Assembly: GCA_033344915.1 (NCBI GenBank)
Contig: JAWPML010000001.1
Span: 2,848,369 to 2,912,368 of the forward strand
Reading direction: 5' to 3'
DNA: 64,000 nt
Source: Acidimicrobiales bacterium
GTDB taxonomy: Bacteria > Actinomycetota > Acidimicrobiia > Acidimicrobiales > Aldehydirespiratoraceae
In this document: positions 8,537 through 16,996 of the stretch, piece after piece
Layout: the number at the start of each line of letters is the position of its first letter
How positions within the stretch are numbered: position 1 is the first letter of the stretch
The notes under the pieces: generated by a model
What the model was told of the DNA's origin: nothing
Database searches by the model: none
Seen by the model: the letters and a program-made list of their open reading frames with translations, nothing else
Made by a program: the position numbers and the translations under genes

Positions 8537-9407
8537 CGTGCGTGTGGCGGGCGGCGGGCATCCAGTTCTTGCCGGCGGTGGCGTCGATGCGGGCGATGAA
8601 CGCGTCGTGGTGGGGTTCCAGCAGCTCGCAGAACGCGAGCGTGTTGGCCTCGCCGAACGCCTCCCACAGCTGCGCACAGATCTCGTCGGTCCGCTGCTCG
8701 ATGTCATGGCGGAGGGTGCGGGCTTCGTCGGTGAACACCCGGTCGACGGCGAGGCCCTTTCGTTCGAGGCGGGCCCATCCTCTCGCGATCTCCTCGTCCG
8801 TCGCGCCGCGACTGCGGACGATCCACTCGGCCTCCTCATAGTCGACCATCACGTTGTGGATCAGGCCGACCTCGGCCCCGTTCAGGTCCGCCGAGGCGTT
8901 CAGCGCCCAGTGGGTGTCGCCTCGCCACTCGCGGATGCAGTTGAAGGCGAGCCATGCCGACAGCGCGGGATCACCCGCGTGACGTTCGGCGCGGTCGCGA
9001 TGGGCGGCGAACAACACCCGCGCTCCGTTGTGCAGCCCGTCCACCACCTCCCACGCGTCGACGGCGAGGGGCGCGAGTCCCTCCGCGATCGCAGGCGAGA
9101 TCTCCGCGAGGCCGGGGAGCACCCGCGCGTCGCGGGCGAGCATCACGGACTCGGGGTCGGTGTGCTCGCGCATGAGGTCCATCCCCATGCCGAGAAACGG
9201 CTCGCTGATCGAATACGCCGTCGCCCCGAGGACCCCGTTGCTGGCACCGGCGAGGGGTGCGAACCGGGAGCCCACGTAGTAGCCGATGCCGTCGGGCACG
9301 CCGAGCTCGCCGTACATCTCGGCGGCCGTCGGATCGAAGTAGATCCACCCGATCAGGTCGTGGCACGCCCGTGACCCCCGTTGCGCGAGCGCGGCCCAGT
9401 CGGTCAT
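8517..9407 (-). CDS. SCO6745 family protein (function unknown)
   Basis: 296 residues, mostly helical, beginning MTDWAALAQRGSRACHDLIG. It resembles the actinobacterial SCO6745 family, proteins of unknown biochemistry often found near lipid or xenobiotic genes: the long helical N-terminus, the DPTAAEMYGELG segment and the conserved EEIARGWARLERKGL region support this. No catalytic motif is visible. The start sits one base after the stop of the LLM gene upstream (TGAGATG), so the two are coupled. The last residues, ESTGV, and the stop codon are encoded by the family-1 REP repeat, and the same ESTGV ends the RAYT protein. The original C-terminus has therefore probably been replaced. Confidence 0.65.
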   Translation of the reverse strand: MTDWAALAQRGSRACHDLIGWIYFDPTAAEMYGELGVPDGIGYYVGSRFAPLAGASNGVLGATAYSISEPFLGMGMDLMREHTDPESVMLARDARVLPGLAEISPAIAEGLAPLAVDAWEVVDGLHNGARVLFAAHRDRAERHAGDPALSAWLAFNCIREWRGDTHWALNASADLNGAEVGLIHNVMVDYEEAEWIVRSRGATDEEIARGWARLERKGLAVDRVFTDEARTLRHDIEQRTDEICAQLWEAFGEANTLAFCELLEPHHDAFIARIDATAGKNWMPAARHTHGESTGV

Positions 9408-9408
9408 C

Positions 9409-10389
9409 TCAGCCCTCCCCGACTGCGGGCAACACCTTGTCGACCACCATCTCCATCGACGACCACGCGGCATCGATCGGCATCCCGCCGCAGAGCGGAT
9501 GCAACGACAGGGCGCCGGTCTCCCGGATGCGATCGACGGCCTGCTCGGGGGTGAGGAACTGGTAGATGCCTTCGGCGCGTAGCTCCTCGACGGAGCTCGC
9601 ATGCGTGTGGACGGCCGAGGTCTGTCCGGGCGGTTGCCACGAGTCGTAGGTCGATGCCTCGAACCAGAAGTGTTCGCCCAACTCGGCCCATGCCTTGTCG
9701 GGATCCTCCACCACGTTGACCATCGCGACCTGCTCGGGCGCGATGCAGAACCCGGCGGTGCCGTGCTTCTCGCACTCCTCGTAGTACAGCGCCTCGATCT
9801 CCGGCAGGGGCGCGGGCAGCTGCAGCGGGAGTCCGAACCGGGCCGCTCGTTTCGCGGCGGCCGGGCTGGACCCGCCGACCATCACCATCGGGTGCGGGCG
9901 GGAGTACGGCATCGGACCCACCTGGATCGTCTCGCCGTTGATCTCGAACGGCTCACCGGACCAGACCTTCAGCATCGTCTCGAGACACTCGTCGAGGATC
10001 TTGCCCCGCCGCTTCCACTCGAGCCCGAGCGCCGCGTACTCCGCCGGCCGGTAGCCGATGCCCGTCGTGATCGAGAGCCGTCCCTTCGAGACCAGGTCGA
10101 TGACGCTCATCTGCTGGGCGAGGCGAACGGGGTCGTGGAGGGGGACGAGCAGCGCCGTGATGGCGACCGACAGGTTCTCGGTGCGGTTCAGGATCATCGC
10201 CGCGGTGAGCAGCGGCGTCGGGCTCCAGCCCATCGGCGTGGCCGTGTGTTCCTCGGTGCTGACCATCGCGAATCCGTGCCTGTCCGCGTACTCGGCGAGA
10301 TCGATGCCGGCCCGGTAGCGGTCGCTCATGTGCTGGGGATCCGTGGGGTCCGGGTGCACGAAGTTCAACCGCATCAACATGAACGCCAC
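9409..10389 (-). CDS. LLM class (luciferase-like) oxidoreductase
   Basis: 326 residues. A luciferase-like TIM barrel is shown by the EYADRHGFAMVSTEEH region, ITALLVPLHDPVRLAQQMSVIDLVSKGRLSITTGIGYRPAEYAALG (typical of the family), and PMVMVGGSSPAAAKRAARFG. In actinobacteria such proteins commonly use reduced F420 or FMNH2; the cofactor is inferred. It is the first gene of a two-gene unit with the SCO6745 protein. Confidence 0.85.
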   Translation of the reverse strand: MAFMLMRLNFVHPDPTDPQHMSDRYRAGIDLAEYADRHGFAMVSTEEHTATPMGWSPTPLLTAAMILNRTENLSVAITALLVPLHDPVRLAQQMSVIDLVSKGRLSITTGIGYRPAEYAALGLEWKRRGKILDECLETMLKVWSGEPFEINGETIQVGPMPYSRPHPMVMVGGSSPAAAKRAARFGLPLQLPAPLPEIEALYYEECEKHGTAGFCIAPEQVAMVNVVEDPDKAWAELGEHFWFEASTYDSWQPPGQTSAVHTHASSVEELRAEGIYQFLTPEQAVDRIRETGALSLHPLCGGMPIDAAWSSMEMVVDKVLPAVGEG

Positions 10390-10470
10390 AGGAGATCTCC
10401 TCGTAATTCCGCACGGCCGGACCCGGCCGTGGCGCGAGACTATGGCTCTCTCGAAGGAGAGTCATCATCC

Positions 10471-10998
10471 ATGCCTGCCCCGCTGATCATCCTCACCGGT
10501 CCTCCCGGCACCGGGAAGTCGACGGCCGCGGAGCGACTGTCCGCCACATTCGATCGGTCGGCCCTCGTCGGGGGGGACTTCTTCCTGGAGGCGCTGCGGG
10601 CCGGGAAGATCGAGCCGTGGTTACCCGCGTCGCACGATCAGAACACCCGGGTCATGGAGATCACCGCACGTACCGCGCGCGACTACGCCACCGCCGGCTG
10701 GACGACGGTGCTCGAGGGCATCGTGGGTCCCTGGTTCCTTCCGACCGTCCTCGCCGAAGTCGGCGCACTCGAGGTGCACTATCTGGTACTGACCGCACCG
10801 CTCGACGTGTGCCGGACGCGGGTGCGGATCCGCAGCCGCGGTTCGATGTCGGCCATCGTCGAGAAGATGCACGCGGAGTTCGAGACGCACGCGCCCGACG
10901 ATCGGCATCTCGTGGACGCGGACCGCCCCCGCGAGGAGATCGTCGCCGACCTCGCCGCCCGCGTCGCATCACGCGACGCGCTGGTGTCAGAAGGGTGA
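10471..10998 (+). CDS. P-loop AAA-type small-molecule kinase
   Basis: 175 residues. Walker A is GPPGTGKST near residues 10-18, followed by a hydrophobic strand and acidic residue (GGDFF). The segments VLEGIVGPWF and LEVHYLVLTAPLDVCRTRVRIRSRG resemble gluconate-kinase/Zeta-toxin-like proteins of the adenylate-kinase superfamily. The phosphate acceptor is unknown. GAAGGAGA stands about ten bases upstream of the ATG. No antitoxin-like small gene is adjacent, which argues against a toxin role. The 3' end overlaps the convergent P450 gene by 12 bases. Confidence 0.75.
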   Translation: MPAPLIILTGPPGTGKSTAAERLSATFDRSALVGGDFFLEALRAGKIEPWLPASHDQNTRVMEITARTARDYATAGWTTVLEGIVGPWFLPTVLAEVGALEVHYLVLTAPLDVCRTRVRIRSRGSMSAIVEKMHAEFETHAPDDRHLVDADRPREEIVADLAARVASRDALVSEG

Positions 10999-12231
10999 CG
11001 CGACGCCGGATCGACCGGCCGGGGTGAAGATCACCGGCATCGTCACCACGCCCGTCATCAGGAGGTTGCCGGGATAGGGCCGGAAGCCGTCCGGATCGAT
11101 CTCGTAGTCGGGCATCCGGTCCAACACGTCGGCGATCATCAGCTCGGACTCGATGCGGGCGATGCTCGAGCCGATGCAGCGGTGGCCGCCGAGGCCGAAC
11201 GCGAGATGCTTGTTCTCGGGCCGGTCGATCACGACCCGATCGGCCTCGGGGAACGCATCGGGGTCGTGGTTCGCCGCGACCCACGAGATGAACACCACAT
11301 CGCCCCGCTTGATCTGCCGACCACCGAGCTCGACGTCGCGGGTGGCGGTTCGCGTGAGCGATTCACTGGGGCTGTAGAAGCGGAGGAACTCCTCGACGGC
11401 GCCCGGGATCAGCGCGGGGTCCTCGATCAGCCGCCGTCGGTCGTCGGGATGGGTCCCGAGGTGGTGCAGACCCCAGCTCACGAGCGATGTGGTGGTGTCC
11501 AGGCCGCCGGCCACGAGGTTCCACAGGATCCCGGCGACCTCATCGTCGGTCAGCAGACGCCCGTCGATCTCGCTGGTGACGATGGCCGACGTGAGGTCGT
11601 CGCCCGGGTTCTCACGCCGATGCCGGGCGATCTCACCGAGCTCGCCGAACATGTCACCCACCCGCGCGATCGCCTGCTGGAACTCGTCGTCGCTCGGCTT
11701 GAACGACGACGTCGCGTGGAAGAAGTCCGCGTAGTACTTCCAGTTGGTGGACGGCATCCCCATCATCTCGAGGGTCATGACGCCCGGCACCGGCGACGCG
11801 TAGTCGTTCACGAGATCGCCGGAGCCGGCCTCGATCATCTCGTCGAGGAACCAGGCGGACACGTGGGCCAGCCGCTCACGCTTCGCCATCACGGCCTTGG
11901 TCACCATGTGCGGATTGATGACCCTCCGCAGGTCGGCGTGTTCGGGACCGTCGATCTCGGAGACACCCATGCGGGGGGTGCCCGCCTTGCGGGGAACGCC
12001 ACAGATGCCGTGGTAGTCGATGCCGTCCGCGGCACCGAGCTCGTACTTGTGGGCGAACGTCTCGTTGTCCCGGGCGACCTCGGCGACCGACGCGTAGTCG
12101 GTCACCATCCAGAATCCCCCGTGGGCCTCGTTGAACACCACCGGGCAGCCGGCCCGCAGCTCGGCGTAGTGCTCGTGGCGGTTGCGGACCCAGTCCCGGT
12201 CGTGGTGGTCGACGTGGATCGTCTCGGTCAT
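10987..12231 (-). CDS. Cytochrome P450
   Basis: 414 residues, a class I bacterial P450. The I-helix oxygen-binding motif is AGGLDTTTSL, ExxR is in EEFLRFYSP, and the heme-ligand loop is FGLGGHRCIGSSIARIE with Cys near residue 351. It monooxygenates a hydrophobic substrate with electrons from a ferredoxin; no ferredoxin is encoded in this operon, the nearest being at 34597. It is the last gene of a three-gene operon with an SDR and a ketol-acid-reductoisomerase-like protein, each pair overlapping by ATGA. The SDR may oxidise the alcohol formed. Confidence 0.95.
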   Translation of the reverse strand: MTETIHVDHHDRDWVRNRHEHYAELRAGCPVVFNEAHGGFWMVTDYASVAEVARDNETFAHKYELGAADGIDYHGICGVPRKAGTPRMGVSEIDGPEHADLRRVINPHMVTKAVMAKRERLAHVSAWFLDEMIEAGSGDLVNDYASPVPGVMTLEMMGMPSTNWKYYADFFHATSSFKPSDDEFQQAIARVGDMFGELGEIARHRRENPGDDLTSAIVTSEIDGRLLTDDEVAGILWNLVAGGLDTTTSLVSWGLHHLGTHPDDRRRLIEDPALIPGAVEEFLRFYSPSESLTRTATRDVELGGRQIKRGDVVFISWVAANHDPDAFPEADRVVIDRPENKHLAFGLGGHRCIGSSIARIESELMIADVLDRMPDYEIDPDGFRPYPGNLLMTGVVTMPVIFTPAGRSGVASPF

Positions 12232-13076
12232 GCGTCCTCCTCGGTCTGCAGCGCGGCGAAGAACTCGAAATCGGCGGCGAGCGTCTCGGCCCGGTTCTCG
12301 ACGAAACGCCAGGCTCGCGGATGGGTCAGGACCGTGCCCCGGTCGGCCTCGATGCCGGCGACGACATAGCGACCGACGTCCTCCTGCGCCATCGCGTGGG
12401 GCATCTGCCCCTTGCTCTCGGGGAACTCCTCGGGGCCGCCGAACCGCTCCGGTCGATTGCGCATCGACGTGGCCATCAGGTTCGAGTCGACCGTGCCGGG
12501 GCACAGACACGACACGCCGATCCCCTCCGCCGCCAGCTCGCCCCGCAGCGTGTCGGTGTAGCCGACGACAGCGTGCTTCGTCGTCGTGTAGAGCCCGAGC
12601 AGCGCGCCCGAGACCTCCTCGGGCCGCGAGGCCCAGAGACCCGCCATCGAGGCCGTGTTGACGACGTGTCCCCCACCCCCGTGCGCCCGGATCCGGGGAA
12701 CGATCGTTGCGCACGATCGCACGATCGTCATCAGGTTGAACTCGATGACCCAACCCCACTCGGCCTCGGACGCGTCGAGGAGGCCGCCGATCTGCACGAC
12801 GCCCACATTGTTCGACAGGATGTGGATCCCGCCGAACCGGCGCTCGGCCTCGTCCGCGAGCGCGGCCAGCGACGCCGCGTCCGTCGCGTCGACCGGCGCG
12901 GCGACGGCCTCCACGCCGAGCCCGGCCACCTCGTCCGCGACCGCCGACGCCGTGTCGATCTCGATGTCCGCGATGACACAGCGCACGCCGCGTGACGCGA
13001 GCCCGAGGGCGGTGCCGCGGCCGACGCCACCTCCTCCGCCGACGATGACGGCGACGTGCTCGGGACCGAGCTTCAT
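12228..13076 (-). CDS. SDR family oxidoreductase
   Basis: 282 residues. The cofactor-binding motif VGGGGGVGRGTALGL is unusual in its run of Gly in place of TGxxxGxG. Then come HILSNNVGV in place of the usual NNAG, NTASMAG with the catalytic Ser, YTTTKHAVVGY with Tyr and Lys, and CLCPGTVDSNL. The C-terminal extension (about 225-282) is longer than in FabG types, as in steroid or hydroxy-acid SDRs. The ATG at 13076 overlaps the KARI-like stop, and its own stop overlaps the P450 start. Confidence 0.88.
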   Translation of the reverse strand: MKLGPEHVAVIVGGGGGVGRGTALGLASRGVRCVIADIEIDTASAVADEVAGLGVEAVAAPVDATDAASLAALADEAERRFGGIHILSNNVGVVQIGGLLDASEAEWGWVIEFNLMTIVRSCATIVPRIRAHGGGGHVVNTASMAGLWASRPEEVSGALLGLYTTTKHAVVGYTDTLRGELAAEGIGVSCLCPGTVDSNLMATSMRNRPERFGGPEEFPESKGQMPHAMAQEDVGRYVVAGIEADRGTVLTHPRAWRFVENRAETLAADFEFFAALQTEEDA

Positions 13077-14068
13077 GCGTCCGCCGGGGCCGGGCCGGCG
13101 GGCGTGACCTGCTCGCCGAGCCGCCGCCGCAGGTCCATCTCGAAGGCGGCGACCGTGTCGTTGGCGTGCTGCTCCCACAGTTCGGCGAGGCGGGGATGGC
13201 CGGCGTCGCGTTGCTCGTCCCACTCGTCGGCGAAGCGACCGGAGGTGATGTCCTCGAGGAGCTCCCCCATCCGGGCATGGAGGTCGATGTCGTCGAACGT
13301 GCCCCGCCGACTGAGCTGCCCGTACTGGCTCGTCGGCGAGTGGAATCCGAGTTGGCCGACGAACCCGAGCTTGCGCACGAGCGTGTAGCTCCGCTCGACC
13401 TCACCGCTCAGCATCAGCTCGGTGATGATCGCCTCGATCGGGATGTCGTTCTCCATCATGAGCCGGACGAACGCGTTGTTGACATGGGTGAGCGCGGGCG
13501 ACAAGACCTGCTCGACGGCGAGGTCGAGCACGGCCTCCTGGCGGGGCGACATCTCCAGCCCGCCCTGTTTCAGCCCGCCGATGCCGTGGGCGACGGCGAG
13601 GGTCCGGGCGAGCGCGGTGCCGGTCCGGTCTTTGTGCACGCCCACCCCCGTGATGAACCCCCAGCCCTCCTCGTAGCAACTCCGCACTTCCGGGCCGAGC
13701 ATGCGGGGCGCGACCATCGCCTGGTCGCCGGGCGGATCGAACCGGTCGAACGCGAGCGTGTAGCCGGACGCAACGATCGACAGGGCGTCGTCGCTCGGCG
13801 TGATCGGGAGTTCCGGGATCGCGTCGTCGGGCACGAGCAGGCAGAGCACGTCGGCGTCACTCGCGTCCTCCAGCTCGGCCGCGTCGAACCCGTCGTCGAT
13901 CGCCTGCGCCCGCGATTCGTCGTTGCGGACGCAGACGGTCGGGGCGACACCGCTGTCGCGGAGGTTGAGCGCCCAACTGCGGCCCTGGTTGCCGTAGCCG
14001 ACGACCGCGACGGTCTGATCGGCGAGTACGGCGAGGTCGGCATCGGCCTCGTAGTGGATCGTCGTCAT
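13073..14068 (-). CDS. Ketol-acid reductoisomerase-like protein (IlvC paralogue, altered active site)
   Basis: 331 residues, the class I KARI length. The N-terminal Rossmann motif is GYGNQG (24-29) followed by ALNLRDSG. In the C-terminal knotted domain the metal ligands are kept: Asp182 and Glu186 in DLAVEQ, Glu in ITEL, Glu in GEVE, and SPTSQYG with the conserved Ser. The catalytic segment APKGPG of true KARI reads APRMLG here (120-125), so the active-site Lys is replaced by Arg. It heads an operon with an SDR and a P450 instead of ilvB/ilvN or leu genes. Either a divergent KARI recruited to catabolism or a 2-ketoacid/beta-hydroxyacid enzyme of new specificity is possible. The ATG lies eight bases after the TGAC...TTAGA motif, so the mRNA may be leaderless. 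Confidence 0.75.
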   Translation of the reverse strand: MTTIHYEADADLAVLADQTVAVVGYGNQGRSWALNLRDSGVAPTVCVRNDESRAQAIDDGFDAAELEDASDADVLCLLVPDDAIPELPITPSDDALSIVASGYTLAFDRFDPPGDQAMVAPRMLGPEVRSCYEEGWGFITGVGVHKDRTGTALARTLAVAHGIGGLKQGGLEMSPRQEAVLDLAVEQVLSPALTHVNNAFVRLMMENDIPIEAIITELMLSGEVERSYTLVRKLGFVGQLGFHSPTSQYGQLSRRGTFDDIDLHARMGELLEDITSGRFADEWDEQRDAGHPRLAELWEQHANDTVAAFEMDLRRRLGEQVTPAGPAPADA

Positions 14069-14076
14069 GAACGTTT

Positions 14077-14092
14077 TCTAACATCCGTGTCA
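14077..14092 (-). promoter_or_regulatory. TGAC[AG]CNNNTGTTAGA motif, copy 1 (KARI/PhoD)
   Basis: TGACACGGATGTTAGA on the minus strand, between the divergent KARI-like and PhoD genes. The extended -10-like TGTTAGAAA is placed six bases before the KARI ATG, which suits a leaderless transcript. The imperfect dyad TGACA-N4-TGTTA suggests an operator overlapping the promoter. Confidence 0.6.
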
Positions 14093-15765
14093 TGTCTCCT
14101 CCCAACGGTCCGGTGAGTCGCCGGACGTTCCTCGCCGCGTCGGCCGGGATCGTGGTCGCGGCGTGCAGCGGCGACGACGCCGGCGACACGGCCGAGGCGA
14201 CGACCACGACGACCGGATCGACGTCGACGTCGCCGCCGACAACGGCATCCACGACGACCACGACGGTGCCGGTTCCGGCGATGACCGGAGACCCCTTCAC
14301 CCTCGGTGTGGCATCGGGTGACCCGCTGGCCGACGCCGTGGTGATCTGGACGCGCGTGGCGCCGGACCCGTTCGCCGACGATGCCGGCGTCGACGGCGAC
14401 CAAGTGCCGGTCCAGTGGGCCGTGGCGACCGACGAAGCGTTCACCGAGATCATCGCCGACGGCACCTTCGTGACGACGGCGGCGCACGGTCACTCCGTGC
14501 ATGTCGACGTCACCGATCTCGACCCGGCGACGAGCTATTGGTACCAGTTCGCCGTCGGCGACTGGGCGAGCCCGGTCGGGCGCACCCGGACGGCACCGGC
14601 GCCGGGCGCGCCGACCGAGCAACTGTCGTTCGCCGTCGCCAACTGCGCGGCGTATCTGTCCGGCTACTTCACCGCCTATGCGCATCTCGCCGAGGAGGAA
14701 GACCTCGACGCGGTCGTCTTCGTGGGCGACTACATCTACGAATTGGAGGGCGGCACCACCCGCAGCCACGGGCTCGACCTGAACCCGACGACCCTGGCGG
14801 AGTACCGGGCGTTCTATGTCGTGGCGAGGCTGGAGGAGCCGCTCGCCCTCGCCCACGCCAACCATCCGTGGATCGTGATGTGGGACGACCACGAGGTGGA
14901 GGACAACTACGCGGGCTGGAACCCCGGCGGCATCGGCTTGCTCGTCGACCCGAACGCGGCGGACACGTTCCGGGATCGCCGCACCGCTGCGTACCAGGCG
15001 TGGTGGGAGTTCATGCCGGTGCGCACCGGGCCGCCGATCGACGGCGTCCTGCAGGTGTACCGGGACTTCACGTTCGGCGACCTGGCGAAGCTGACGATGA
15101 TCGACGACCGCCAGTACCGCTCCGCCATCGTGCAGGGCGACGGCGACGGCGACCTCCCCCGCCCGTTCGGCGGCGGGCCCCAACTCGAAGGCACGTTCGA
15201 CGAGAGTCGCACCATGCTCGGCGAGGAGCAGGAGGCGTGGTTCGAGTCGTCGATCGTCCACGGAGCGACGTGGGCGCTCCTCGGACAGCAGACGATCATG
15301 GCCGAGGTCGACCGCGCCCCCGACGACCCGACGAGGGGCTTCTCGATGGACGCGTGGGACGGCTACGCCGCGCCTCGTGAACGTCTGCTCGGCTACGTCC
15401 ACGATCAGGGGGTCGAGAACTTCGTCGTGCTCGGCGGCGACATCCACACGAGCGCCGTCGCCGACCTGCACGTGTCGTACCGGGAGCCCGGTTCGCCGAT
15501 GGTCGGCACCGAATTCGTCGCACCCTCGATCACGAGCCTGGAGCTGTTGCTCCCGGAGTTCGTGGAGGGGTCACGGTCGAACCCGCACGTCCACCTCTAC
15601 GAGAAGGAGCATCGCGGCTACCTGCGGGTCGACATGACCCACGAGGAGCTGCTCGCCCACTACCGCTGGGTGGACACCACGGCCGAGCCGACGTCGCCCA
15701 TCTCGACCGCGTCGACGTGGCGCGTACGATCGGGCGAGGTCGGGGTCGAGGAGGTGACCGCGTGA
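14092..15765 (+). CDS. phoD: PhoD-like alkaline phosphatase/phosphodiesterase, Tat-exported
   Basis: 557 residues. The N-terminus SRRTFLAASAGIVVAACSG is a twin-arginine signal with a lipobox-like VAAC, followed by a low-complexity Thr/Ser spacer (about 35-65), so it is probably a Tat-exported lipoprotein. The PhoD_N domain begins FTLGVASGDPLADAVVIWTRVAP. Metal-site motifs are VVFVGDYIYE, MWDDHEVEDNYAG and VLGGDIHTSAV. The family hydrolyses phosphodiesters and monoesters with Fe/Ca. The ATG at 14092 directly abuts the shared operator motif; GTG at 14113 is an alternative start that still keeps the RR motif. The stop overlaps the P450 start (GTGA). Confidence 0.9.
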   Translation: MSPPNGPVSRRTFLAASAGIVVAACSGDDAGDTAEATTTTTGSTSTSPPTTASTTTTTVPVPAMTGDPFTLGVASGDPLADAVVIWTRVAPDPFADDAGVDGDQVPVQWAVATDEAFTEIIADGTFVTTAAHGHSVHVDVTDLDPATSYWYQFAVGDWASPVGRTRTAPAPGAPTEQLSFAVANCAAYLSGYFTAYAHLAEEEDLDAVVFVGDYIYELEGGTTRSHGLDLNPTTLAEYRAFYVVARLEEPLALAHANHPWIVMWDDHEVEDNYAGWNPGGIGLLVDPNAADTFRDRRTAAYQAWWEFMPVRTGPPIDGVLQVYRDFTFGDLAKLTMIDDRQYRSAIVQGDGDGDLPRPFGGGPQLEGTFDESRTMLGEEQEAWFESSIVHGATWALLGQQTIMAEVDRAPDDPTRGFSMDAWDGYAAPRERLLGYVHDQGVENFVVLGGDIHTSAVADLHVSYREPGSPMVGTEFVAPSITSLELLLPEFVEGSRSNPHVHLYEKEHRGYLRVDMTHEELLAHYRWVDTTAEPTSPISTASTWRVRSGEVGVEEVTA

Positions 15766-16976
15766 ACAAGGTCGAGGACTGGTTCACCATGCCGCCCTAC
15801 GACGAGTGGCCGATCGCCCAGCCCTACCCGATGTGGGGGCGGGCCCGGCGGGAGTGCCCCGTGGTCGAGACACCCGGGAACGAGTGGGCGCCACTGCCGA
15901 CGTACTCGACGACGAACTTCGCCGACGGTGATCGGGTGCTGCGCGACAGCGCCACGTTCTCCGCATCGATCAACGCCGAGTCGATGGCGCCCTACATGGG
16001 CGAGTTGATGCTCGGGATGGACGGCGAGGAGCATCGGCGGTACCGCAGCATCGTCGCCCAGGCGTTCAAGCGGTCGTCGATCGAACGCTGGAAGCCCGAG
16101 TTGATCGACGGCGTGCTCGCCCGCCTGCTCGACGACATCGCGCCGCGCGGCCGCGGCGACCTCGTCGCGCTCCTGACAGCGCGCTACCCGGTGCAGGTGA
16201 TCTGCGGCATCGTCGGCGTGCCGATCGAGGACCACGAGCGCTTCGCGATGTGGGGCGAGCAGATCAGCGCGGGACCGCTCGAGCCCGAGACCGGACTCGC
16301 GGCGAGCGCGGCGATGATGGCGTACCTCGAGCCGCTCGTCGCGGCCCGGCGGGCCGAGCCGACGGGCGACCTGCTGAGCGAGCTCGTCCACGCCGAGGTG
16401 GACGGGGAGCAGCTCACCGACGGCAAGCTCTACGGCTTCCTGCGCCTTCTCCTCCCCGCCGGGGCCGAGACGACCTATCGCCTCTTCGGGTCGTGTCTGC
16501 TCGCGTTGCTCACCCACCCCGACGTGCTGAAGAGGGTGCGGGCGGACCGGTCGTTGATCATGCCGCTCATCGAGGAGACACTGCGCTGGGAGACCGCGGT
16601 CACGATGGTGAGCCGGCGCGCCACCACCGACACCGAGATCGGCGGATGCCCCGTGCCGGCCGGCTCGCCGGTCACCGTCTACAACGGCTCGGCCAACCAC
16701 GACGAGCAACGTTGGGACGATCCCACGACGTGGGACATCGACCGGGAGCCGATGTCGCATCTCGCGTTCGGCACCGGCGCCCACCAGTGCCTCGGCATGC
16801 ACCTCGCCCGCGTCGAGCTGGACGCGGGCATCAACGCCGTCCTCGACCGGCTTCCCGATCTCCGCCTCGACCGCGACGCCGACCCGCCTGTCGTCTCCGG
16901 CTACGCCTTCCGCTCGCCGCTCACCCTCCCCACCACCTGGACCACACCTTCTGGTGCCATACCTTCTGGTGTCTGA
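15762..16976 (+). CDS. Cytochrome P450
   Basis: 404 residues from a GTG overlapping the phoD stop. Motifs: LPAGAETTYRL (I-helix; Ala-Glu replaces the usual Gly-x-Asp before Thr), ExxR in EETLRWE, heme loop FGTGAHQCLGMHLARVE with Cys343. The protein ends PSGAIPSGV, encoded by a repeat with two copies of ACCTTCTGGTG, and the stop is the TGA in the centre of a perfect 35-base palindrome. The terminus was therefore acquired from a mobile palindrome. Coupling to phoD is positional; no shared pathway is evident. Confidence 0.93.
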   Translation: MNKVEDWFTMPPYDEWPIAQPYPMWGRARRECPVVETPGNEWAPLPTYSTTNFADGDRVLRDSATFSASINAESMAPYMGELMLGMDGEEHRRYRSIVAQAFKRSSIERWKPELIDGVLARLLDDIAPRGRGDLVALLTARYPVQVICGIVGVPIEDHERFAMWGEQISAGPLEPETGLAASAAMMAYLEPLVAARRAEPTGDLLSELVHAEVDGEQLTDGKLYGFLRLLLPAGAETTYRLFGSCLLALLTHPDVLKRVRADRSLIMPLIEETLRWETAVTMVSRRATTDTEIGGCPVPAGSPVTVYNGSANHDEQRWDDPTTWDIDREPMSHLAFGTGAHQCLGMHLARVELDAGINAVLDRLPDLRLDRDADPPVVSGYAFRSPLTLPTTWTTPSGAIPSGV

Positions 16977-16991
16977 CACCAGAAGGTATGG
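16941..16991. repeat. REP-like palindrome, family 1 variant (copy b)
   Basis: 16957-16991 is a perfect inverted repeat with 17-base arms (CCATACCTTCTGGTGTC and its complement) around a single T, preceded at 16941-16956 by a direct copy of one half. The core GGTGTCTGACACC varies on the GGGGTCTGACCCC of family 1. It contains the P450 stop codon and ends five bases before the convergent acyl-CoA dehydrogenase stop (16997), so it could also serve as a bidirectional terminator. Confidence 0.9.
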
Positions 16992-16996
16992 GGACC

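Noticed and set aside
10471-10998. Zeta-toxin of a toxin-antitoxin pair
   Set aside because: No small antitoxin gene is adjacent, and the sequence fits general small-molecule kinases as well.
16957-16991. Rho-independent terminator
   Set aside because: The hairpin is perfect but lacks a T-tract, and its sequence belongs to the REP family; terminator activity is possible but not the simplest explanation.
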